Source: Lachnospiraceae bacterium KH1T2
Lineage (GTDB): Bacteria; Bacillota; Clostridia; Lachnospirales; Lachnospiraceae
Direction of reading: 5' to 3'
Assembly (NCBI GenBank): GCA_900114405.1
Contig: FOSY01000019.1
Location: 1-57,912 of the forward strand
Length of the DNA: 57,912 nucleotides
Of this stretch, positions 52,628 through 57,912 are shown piece by piece. The stretch's first letter is position 1. Every line of letters starts with the position of its first letter. The translations under genes were made by a program, and so were the position numbers. The notes beneath the pieces are model-generated. The model worked only from the letters and a program-made list of their open reading frames with translations. It ran no database searches and was not told the DNA's origin.

Positions 52628-52655
52628 GATGCATTAAAAAGTTGATGCATTAAAA
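52628..52655 (+). promoter_or_regulatory. Tandem 12-base direct repeat upstream of metY
   Basis: GATGCATTAAAA occurs exactly twice, at 52628-52639 and 52644-52655, 16 bases apart, and contains the palindrome ATGCAT. It lies 20 to 47 bases before the metY start, overlapping where the promoter or 5' leader should be, so it is a candidate operator. The regulator is unknown. Confidence 0.4.
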
Positions 52656-52674
52656 TGGCATTGGAGGAAATAGT

Positions 52675-53961
52675 ATGAGTCTTGAAAATTATTCATTAGA
52701 CACAAAATGTGTTCAGGCAGGCTATCGCCCTGGTAATGGTGAGCCTCGCCAGATTCCTATAGTACAGTCAACTACTTTTAAGTATGACACAAGCGAAGAT
52801 ATGGGTAAGCTTTTTGACCTTGAAGCTTCAGGATATTTCTATACCAGACTTCAGAATCCTACAAATGATTACGTAGCTGCCAAAATCGCAGAGTTAGAGG
52901 GCGGTACAGCTGCAATGCTTACTTCATCAGGTCAGGCGGCAAATTTCTTTGCTTTATTTAATATCTGTGAAGCCGGCAGTCATATAGTTGCTTCATCTTC
53001 AATTTATGGCGGTACTTTTAATCTGATCGCAGTTACATTAAAGAAGATGGGAATCGAAGCAACATTTGTTTCTCCTGACTGCACTGAAGAAGAGCTTGAT
53101 GCAGCTTTTCAGGAAAATACAAGAGCAGTATTCGGTGAGACTATTGCCAACCCGGCACTTACAGTACTCGATATTGAGAAGTTTGCTAAGGCTGCTCATA
53201 GTCATGGAGTTCCGCTTATTGTTGATAATACATTCCCTACACCGGTTAACTGCCGTCCTATCGAGTGGGGAGCTGATATCGTTACTCATTCGACAACAAA
53301 GTACATGGATGGTCATGGTGCAGCTGTAGGTGGAGCACTTGTAGACTCAGGTAAATTTGACTGGATGGCTCATGCTGATAAATTCCCTGGACTTTGCACA
53401 CCTGATGAGTCTTACCATGGAATAACATATGCTGAAAAATTCGGTAAAGAAGGTGCATTTATTACAAAGTGTACTGCACAACTTATGCGTGACTTGGGCT
53501 GTATCCAGTCACCGCAGAATGCATTTCTGCTGAATCTTGGACTTGAATCACTTCATGTGCGTATGCCTAAGCACGTGGAAAATGGTCAGGCTGTTGCTGA
53601 GTTCCTTGAGGCACATCCGAAGGTTGTAAAGGTAAACTATCCAGGACTTCCATCTGATAGATATCATGAGCTTGCAAAGAAATATCTTCCAAATGGCGGC
53701 TGCGGCGTAGTTTCATTTGAGCTTGCCGGCGGAAGAGCAGCAGCTGAGAGCTTTATGAAGCGTCTTAAGATAGCTGCTATTGAAACACATGTAGCAGACG
53801 CAAGGACATGCTGTCTTAATCCTGCAACATCAACTCATCGCCAGATGAATGATGAACAGCTTGAAGCTGCTGGCATCCCGGCAGGTCTCATAAGAATTTC
53901 GTGTGGTCTTGAAAATAAAGAAGATCTGATAGCTGATCTTTCACAGGCATTGGCTGATTGA
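52675..53961 (+). CDS. metY: O-acetylhomoserine sulfhydrylase MetY
   Basis: A 428-residue PLP enzyme joining O-acetylhomoserine with sulfide (or methanethiol) to give homocysteine (or methionine). The PLP lysine is K209 in 'HSTTKYMDGHG'. The long MetY-type insert 'FPGLCTPDESYHGITYAEKF' distinguishes it from the shorter gamma-lyase at 43589. The C-terminal 'AGLIRISCGLENKEDLIADL' is canonical. It forms a single-gene unit with terminators on both sides and RBS TTGGAGG. It complements the degradative sulfur locus upstream. Confidence 0.92.
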   Translation: MSLENYSLDTKCVQAGYRPGNGEPRQIPIVQSTTFKYDTSEDMGKLFDLEASGYFYTRLQNPTNDYVAAKIAELEGGTAAMLTSSGQAANFFALFNICEAGSHIVASSSIYGGTFNLIAVTLKKMGIEATFVSPDCTEEELDAAFQENTRAVFGETIANPALTVLDIEKFAKAAHSHGVPLIVDNTFPTPVNCRPIEWGADIVTHSTTKYMDGHGAAVGGALVDSGKFDWMAHADKFPGLCTPDESYHGITYAEKFGKEGAFITKCTAQLMRDLGCIQSPQNAFLLNLGLESLHVRMPKHVENGQAVAEFLEAHPKVVKVNYPGLPSDRYHELAKKYLPNGGCGVVSFELAGGRAAAESFMKRLKIAAIETHVADARTCCLNPATSTHRQMNDEQLEAAGIPAGLIRISCGLENKEDLIADLSQALAD

Positions 53962-53972
53962 ATGTATCAGTC

Positions 53973-54003
53973 CCGGATACCACTCAGGTATCCGGTTTTT
54001 TTG
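53973..54003 (+). terminator. Terminator of metY
   Basis: CCGGATACC (53973-53981) pairs perfectly with GGTATCCGG (53987-53995), followed by eight T residues. Confidence 0.9.
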
Positions 54004-54127
54004 TATGTTCGAAAGAACATTTATTCGGCAAAGTTATGTTTTGCTTTGCGAATCTAAGTGATAATATAATGATATCAGGGTCAAAAGTAATTATATTTTC
54101 ATAAAAAGGATAAGCGTTAGAAAGAAT

Positions 54128-54625
54128 ATGAAAGACAGAAAGCGGGAGCTAAGGAAAAGCAGATCTAACCTTGTAGATATGGGTGAAGGTGTGATCGCAC
54201 TTAGTGCATGGACTATACTTAAGTTTATAATGTTCAGTATTTTTAAAAAGGCTGAATTGATTAATTTGGTAAAAGATGAGCTTAAAGGGGAAGAATATCC
54301 TCCATTTATGTATGAACTGGCAGTCATCTTCGTTGACGTGATAGTGCTTGCACTTATGACATTTATAATGGTTATAACTTATTGGATAGGTAAATCTGCG
54401 ATAAAAGAAGGAAAAAATTTAAAAAAGGGAATAGTGTATGTCGTTGCGTCAGTTATATTTGTGATAATTTACGCCGATTCGGTATATTGGGGAATCATGA
54501 ATTTGATAAATGGCACTCCATCAATATTTGATGATACTGCTTCAATACTTGTTGATATAACTACGCTGTTTGCTTTTGCTGGTCTTACGATCTCAGCGAT
54601 AAAAGTAAAATATTTAGGGGAATAG
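54128..54625 (+). CDS. Small membrane protein of unknown function
   Basis: A 165-residue protein with a charged N-terminus and about four membrane helices (near residues 22-38, 60-82, 98-124 and 140-160). I do not recognise a family. It ends three bases before the DUF6765 gene, so it is part of a three-gene operon. The ribosome site is weak (AAAGGA is 18 bases upstream), so the start is not certain. Membrane location is inferred from hydrophobicity only. Confidence 0.6.
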   Translation: MKDRKRELRKSRSNLVDMGEGVIALSAWTILKFIMFSIFKKAELINLVKDELKGEEYPPFMYELAVIFVDVIVLALMTFIMVITYWIGKSAIKEGKNLKKGIVYVVASVIFVIIYADSVYWGIMNLINGTPSIFDDTASILVDITTLFAFAGLTISAIKVKYLGE

Positions 54626-54628
54626 TAT

Positions 54629-55795
54629 ATGCAGGAAGATTTTCATTATTATGCCACATATGCGGCAGCGTATATAGCAGGATACAGCCATGAAGAGAGT
54701 ATGGAGATATGTTATAGCGCGCAGTTTGTGGATGTATGTTCATATACGCTGCTTACGAAGCTGAAAGCACCGCTGTCAGCGGCGACTACGCAGCTGCAGC
54801 TTGAACTCATGAATGAAAGAACTGATATAGTAGGGCTTCAAAATATAACGAGGATATGGTCGTCATTTCATTTTTTGCCGAGAGATCTTTATGCTGAAAA
54901 GAAAAAATGCGGTAAAAGATACAGAGATAAGTACAGGCTTATATGCGGACCAAATGGTGATCTGCTCGTTGATACGGTAAATATCGCAAAGAATAGCTCA
55001 TTGCAGGCAGTTGGCATTGCTATGCATGTTTTGGCTGATACATGGGCACACACTTACTTTGCAGGGACACCGTCATACGTTATAAATAATACTGATTTTT
55101 ACTTTTATGAGCTTCTTGGTGAAAATGAGCCATATATTGAGAAAAGCATAAAATTCAGGCATAGTCCGACGGAGCCGGATGATATTGAAAACAGTATTTA
55201 TACTAATAGTCTTTCTCAAAGTACTGAAAATTCGATAATGAATCTGGGACATGGAAGAGCCGGACATTTACCGGATTATAGCTTTGCGAAGTATAAATAT
55301 CTGCCGGCATGGAAAGACTATGATGAAGTTATCAAGGACAATCCGGCTGATTATATGAAAGCTTTTTGCCAGATGATATATGCGATGAAATACTTAAGAG
55401 GAGAAATTTCTACATTTGAAAAAGAAACCTATGCCGAAGATGAAATTTCTCAGTGGAAGGCTGATATAGATCAAATCTTAAGGAAACGTCAGCTTAACGC
55501 ATGTGAAGATTGGAAAAAGTTTGGAGAGAGGCTTTCAGGCAGAGAGATTGAGGATTTTTCAATCGACAAGTATCAGCAACAGTATATTGATGCACCTAAA
55601 AAGGATAAAGACTACACATACCTCGGCAGATTCTTTATAGCTGCGATGCGTCAGAAAAGCATGGTGACAAATAAAATATATACGTCGGGTAATTTAATTG
55701 CAGGCTTTTCTGTGGACTTTGCAAAAAGAGGATTCAAAGGGATAAGAGATTATATAAAGCTTTTGGAAGCTTTTAAGAGGAACGGCAATGAATAA
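54629..55795 (+). CDS. DUF6765-family protein
   Basis: A 388-residue cytosolic-looking protein that begins 'MQEDFHYYATYAAAYIAGYS', a DUF6765-type start. It carries a His/Asp-rich helical segment, 'GIAMHVLADTWAHTYFAG' (about residues 130-147). The spacing of the 'DFHYY', 'FVDVCSY' and 'H...DTWAH' residues resembles the metal-binding helices of zinc-dependent phospholipase C folds, so a metal hydrolase is possible. The family has no established function. It lies between two membrane-protein genes; the next gene overlaps it by 8 bases. RBS TAGGGGAAT. Confidence 0.65.
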   Translation: MQEDFHYYATYAAAYIAGYSHEESMEICYSAQFVDVCSYTLLTKLKAPLSAATTQLQLELMNERTDIVGLQNITRIWSSFHFLPRDLYAEKKKCGKRYRDKYRLICGPNGDLLVDTVNIAKNSSLQAVGIAMHVLADTWAHTYFAGTPSYVINNTDFYFYELLGENEPYIEKSIKFRHSPTEPDDIENSIYTNSLSQSTENSIMNLGHGRAGHLPDYSFAKYKYLPAWKDYDEVIKDNPADYMKAFCQMIYAMKYLRGEISTFEKETYAEDEISQWKADIDQILRKRQLNACEDWKKFGERLSGREIEDFSIDKYQQQYIDAPKKDKDYTYLGRFFIAAMRQKSMVTNKIYTSGNLIAGFSVDFAKRGFKGIRDYIKLLEAFKRNGNE

Positions 55796-56321
55796 GTTTC
55801 AAAGGGTCAGAAGTATCATCTGGGGTATTTTGATGATAACTTTCAGTATTGGAATGATAATATTTCCGAATGACGGATACATCTTTATGACAATGTTCAT
55901 AAGTATATTTCTTTTGATGTTGGGCGTGAAGAAAATAGGCTATTACTTTTCAATGGCAAGACATATGGTTGGAGGCAAAAAAATATTATTTGAAGGAGTT
56001 ATACTGCTTGACTTCGGTATTTTTACCTGTGCGCTGTCGGACCTGCCAAAGATATATGTGGTACTTTATCTGCTGGGATGTAATGGCTTTGCGGGGATTG
56101 CAAATGTGCTTAAGGGGATGGAGGCAAAGAAACTTGGCGCACCATCATGGAAGCTGAGCACGAGTCAAGGGGCGGTGAGCCTAATGCTGGCAGTCTTTAG
56201 CTTGATTTTTGTTAAAAAGACGAATGTTTTTGTTTATATGTATTGCCTTGGCGTGATATATTCCGGAATCATTCGCATAATAACTGCATTTCGAAAGACT
56301 GCGATAATTTACATACAGTAG
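55788..56321 (+). CDS. DUF308/HdeD-like membrane protein
   Basis: A 177-residue protein with about six short membrane helices arranged as repeated pairs ('IIWGILMITFSIGMIIFP', 'FEGVILLDFGIFTCALSD', 'SLMLAVFSLIFVKK'). This is typical of the DUF308/HdeD group. It overlaps the DUF6765 gene and closes the operon. Function unknown; a helper of the two preceding proteins is inferred from the gene order. Confidence 0.6.
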   Translation: MNKFQRVRSIIWGILMITFSIGMIIFPNDGYIFMTMFISIFLLMLGVKKIGYYFSMARHMVGGKKILFEGVILLDFGIFTCALSDLPKIYVVLYLLGCNGFAGIANVLKGMEAKKLGAPSWKLSTSQGAVSLMLAVFSLIFVKKTNVFVYMYCLGVIYSGIIRIITAFRKTAIIYIQ

Positions 56322-56342
56322 TGCTGTTTCATGTATCTTTAA

Positions 56343-56387
56343 AGATTGTTAGAGATGAGTATTTCATCACTAACAGTCTTTTTTTTA
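56343..56387 (+). terminator. Terminator of the DUF6765 operon
   Basis: AGATTGTTAGAGATGA (56343-56358) pairs with TCATCACTAACAGTCT (56364-56379), with one mismatch and one G-T pair, followed by a T-run. Confidence 0.85.
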
Positions 56388-56446
56388 TACACTCGAAATG
56401 CTATACTTTTTGTATTAAAAACTGAACAATATAGGGGATTTAGAGG

Positions 56447-56944
56447 ATGGAAATCGATATTGAGAATACTGTGAGGTCGTATGGCGATATGGTTTTGCGA
56501 CTTGCAGTAGTTAATACAAAAAATATGGCGGAGGCAGAGGACATTTTTCAGGAAGTCTTCTTGCAGCTTATCCGAAACAAGGAATGTATCCGAGATCAGG
56601 AGCATTTGAAATCGTGGCTGATTAGAGTCACTATAAATAAAAGTCGCTCTTATCTGACTTCTTTCTGGAATAAATTCACACAGGGCTTTGGGGAGGCCGA
56701 GGAAGTTGAAGATGAAGAAGCGATACGCGTACTTTTTAGTAAAGAGTCTCTTTCGGATGTGACAAGAGCTATATTGGAAATGCCGCTGAAGTATAGGAAG
56801 GCAATTCATTTATACTATTACGAGGGATTTTCGACTAAGGAAGTTGCGGATATATTGGGGAAAAATGAGTCGACGCTCAGATGTGAGCTTTCGAGAGGAA
56901 GAAAGATGTTAGAGAAAAAATTGGGGGAGGCAGTTGCATTATGA
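56447..56944 (+). CDS. ECF-type RNA polymerase sigma factor
   Basis: A 165-residue sigma-70-family factor of the ECF group. Region 2 is at about residues 8-70 ('DIFQEVFLQLIRNKECIRDQ') and region 4 at about 110-160 ('YYEGFSTKEVADILGKNEST'). It redirects RNA polymerase to a stress regulon. The stop overlaps the start of the following gene (ATGA, 56941-56944), the usual arrangement for a sigma factor and its anti-sigma factor. No obvious autoregulatory promoter was found. Confidence 0.9.
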   Translation: MEIDIENTVRSYGDMVLRLAVVNTKNMAEAEDIFQEVFLQLIRNKECIRDQEHLKSWLIRVTINKSRSYLTSFWNKFTQGFGEAEEVEDEEAIRVLFSKESLSDVTRAILEMPLKYRKAIHLYYYEGFSTKEVADILGKNESTLRCELSRGRKMLEKKLGEAVAL

Positions 56945-57579
56945 TAGAAGAATATGTAAAAGATATTGAGAATATACATGCGTCAGAAGCATTGATATTA
57001 AAGACAGTTCAGAGAGCAAAGCAGGAAGAGAAAAGACAAAAGCATAGTGGCGCAAAGATTGTAAGGCTTGGAGGTGCAGCTATTGCAGCTGCGGCAGCGG
57101 CGATAATTATAGTAAACTTTGGAATTATGGATCGTTCAACATATATTATCAATGAAATAGACGGCATAGAGACTGAGGGGGTAAGAAGCTCAGGGCTATT
57201 TAAGCTTAAGGATGATACAGAAAATGAGATGAGCGAAGAGGAATTTGAGGAGTATATCGGACTTGATGGTGAGAAACTTTTTGAGTCTGCTGATTTTGAA
57301 AAGTCGATAATTGTTGGCGAGACGGGGACTTATCTTTATGAAGGTGATGGTATTGATATCTCGGTAAAAATTTCTAAAACAGATGAGGTGATCCCTGATA
57401 ATGTACGGGAATTGAAAAAGAGCGAGATAGAAGGTAAAAAGGTGAGACTTGCTAAGGACGGAAATAAGTACTATGCAGCAGGGGAAGGCAGTGATATTGA
57501 ATATTTCATAACGGTGAGATGCGAGGATGAAAAGCAGTTTAAGAAGCTTATAAAAGAATTTTTGCAAAAGCTTAAATAA
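56941..57579 (+). CDS. Probable membrane anti-sigma factor
   Basis: A 212-residue protein. A short cytoplasmic part (residues 1-38) is followed by one membrane helix ('GGAAIAAAAAAIIIVNFGIM', about 39-58) and an extracellular acidic domain of about 150 residues. It overlaps the sigma gene, so it is probably its anti-sigma factor, holding the sigma at the membrane. The N-terminus lacks the His-x3-Cys-x2-Cys zinc motif of ZAS anti-sigma factors, so binding would be of another kind. The extracellular domain is not recognised. Confidence 0.65.
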   Translation: MIEEYVKDIENIHASEALILKTVQRAKQEEKRQKHSGAKIVRLGGAAIAAAAAAIIIVNFGIMDRSTYIINEIDGIETEGVRSSGLFKLKDDTENEMSEEEFEEYIGLDGEKLFESADFEKSIIVGETGTYLYEGDGIDISVKISKTDEVIPDNVRELKKSEIEGKKVRLAKDGNKYYAAGEGSDIEYFITVRCEDEKQFKKLIKEFLQKLK

Positions 57580-57590
57580 GTGAACTAAGA

Positions 57591-57605
57591 GTAACAGTTC
57601 ACACG
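57591..57605 (+). repeat. Half copy of the GTAACAGTTCACACG repeat end
   Basis: GTAACAGTTCACACG is identical to the left end of the structured repeat at 52410-52555. Neither the inner hairpins nor the right end follow, so this is a truncated copy or an isolated end. GTGAAC at 57581-57586 also pairs with GTTCAC here. Confidence 0.55.
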
Positions 57606-57623
57606 CAATGTCATTCACTTTAC

Positions 57624-57658
57624 GGAATCCTATGAAAAATATGTAGGATTCCATTTTT
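57624..57658 (+). terminator. Terminator of the sigma/anti-sigma operon
   Basis: GGAATCCTA (57624-57632) pairs perfectly with TAGGATTCC (57644-57652), followed by five T residues. Confidence 0.85.
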
Positions 57659-57724
57659 ATACCAGTAACTCAAAAAATATAGTAAATTAAAGATTATACG
57701 CTTGACAAAATAGTGCATATGTGC

Positions 57725-57757
57725 GGCTTTTTTCTGATTATCAATCAGAAAAAAGCC
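57725..57757. other. Perfect 15-bp hairpin before the right-edge transposase
   Basis: GGCTTTTTTCTGATT (57725-57739) and AATCAGAAAAAAGCC (57743-57757) pair perfectly around three bases. TTGACA at 57703-57708 lies upstream. A hairpin just inside an insertion-sequence end can stop outside transcripts from entering the transposase gene; that role is inferred. TTAATTAGG/CCTAATTAA nearby (57760-57797) forms a second inverted repeat. Confidence 0.6.
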
Positions 57758-57807
57758 AATTAATTAGGATTTGTTCACTATCAACTAACCTAATTAAGGA
57801 GGCACAC

Positions 57808-57912
57808 ATGGCATATGCAGATGTTGTAAAAATGATACTTATAGCATCAATCGATGAACTGGCAAAGAATCCCGAACAATTCGCTGTTCATCCTGGTAAG
57901 GATTTTACTCGT
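57808..57912 (+). CDS. IS4-like transposase, N-terminal part (cut by window edge)
   Basis: The first 35 residues run from ATG 57808, after an AAGGAGG site, to the window end. The ending 'NPEQFAVHPGKDFTR' resembles the start of IS4-family transposases, where 'F..NPG.DFTR.RKL' is common. The catalytic DDE part lies outside. With the other transposase at 1-252 it marks both edges of the window as mobile-element sites. Confidence 0.6.
   Translation, partial: MAYADVVKMILIASIDELAKNPEQFAVHPGKDFTR

Noticed and set aside
56388..56446. ECF-type autoregulatory promoter (GAAC -35) before the sigma gene
   Set aside because: A GAAC occurs at about 56425-56428, but it is too close to the start codon and has no matching -10 element.

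Overview
The window looks like the chromosome of an anaerobic, motile, polysaccharide-degrading Firmicute of the Lachnospiraceae type (Butyrivibrio, Roseburia or Lachnospira-like). This is inferred from AT-rich DNA, strong AGGAGG-type ribosome sites, a YesM/YesN two-component pair, methyl-accepting chemotaxis proteins, Lachnospiraceae-style uronate genes and DUF6765. No rRNA, tRNA or CRISPR array was seen. Both edges cut through transposases: the C-terminus of an IS1182-like one at 1-252 and the N-terminus of an IS4-like one at 57808-57912.

Region 1 (1-845) is a patchwork of broken pieces: the transposase end, a TnpW-like fragment, a fragment of an RND efflux permease, and a fragment of a DUF4392 gene whose intact relative lies at 36866-37693. 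Region 2 (909-19314) is a complete type 1 BREX phage-defence operon, all on the + strand: a small XRE regulator, brxA, brxB, brxC, pglX, then two embedded accessory genes (a DUF1016/PDDEXK nuclease and a large membrane-anchored YobI-type P-loop NTPase), then pglZ and brxL. Spacings are short throughout, so it is probably one transcript.

Region 3 (19422-37734) handles unsaturated uronic-acid sugars. An AraC regulator diverges from kduI-kduD-kdgA-kdgK, a cytosolic discoidin-like protein and a GH88 unsaturated glucuronyl hydrolase. A YesM/YesN pair diverges from a sugar ABC importer (lipoprotein and two permeases, no ATPase), a heparinase II/III-like protein, a DUF2264 protein and a DUF4392 protein. 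Imported oligosaccharides would be cut to unsaturated uronate, isomerised and reduced to KDG, phosphorylated, and split to pyruvate and glyceraldehyde-3-phosphate. Region 4 (37772-42254) holds two divergent chemoreceptors.

Region 5 (42316-50104) is a sulfur amino-acid locus: a LysR regulator, a Met/Cys-rich leader peptide with an attenuator, cystathionine/methionine gamma-lyase, a MalY-type beta-lyase, a lipoprotein, a zinc methyltransferase of the URO-D superfamily, two permeases and an ATPase. MetY at 52675-53961 belongs to the same theme. Between them lie an unassigned structured RNA, a STAS protein, and a condensation-domain protein whose carrier domain lacks the phosphopantetheine serine. 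Region 6 (54128-57579) has a three-gene membrane/DUF6765 operon and an ECF sigma/anti-sigma pair.

The most novel items are: (a) the Met/Cys leader peptide and attenuator at 43353-43545; (b) twin near-perfect palindromes at 25921-26032 and 40051-40163, each two arms of about 53 nt around a 7-nt loop; (c) the structured RNA at 50271-50430; (d) the nuclease plus YobI NTPase nested in the BREX operon; and (e) the URO-D-type methyltransferase inside a sulfur amino-acid transporter operon.
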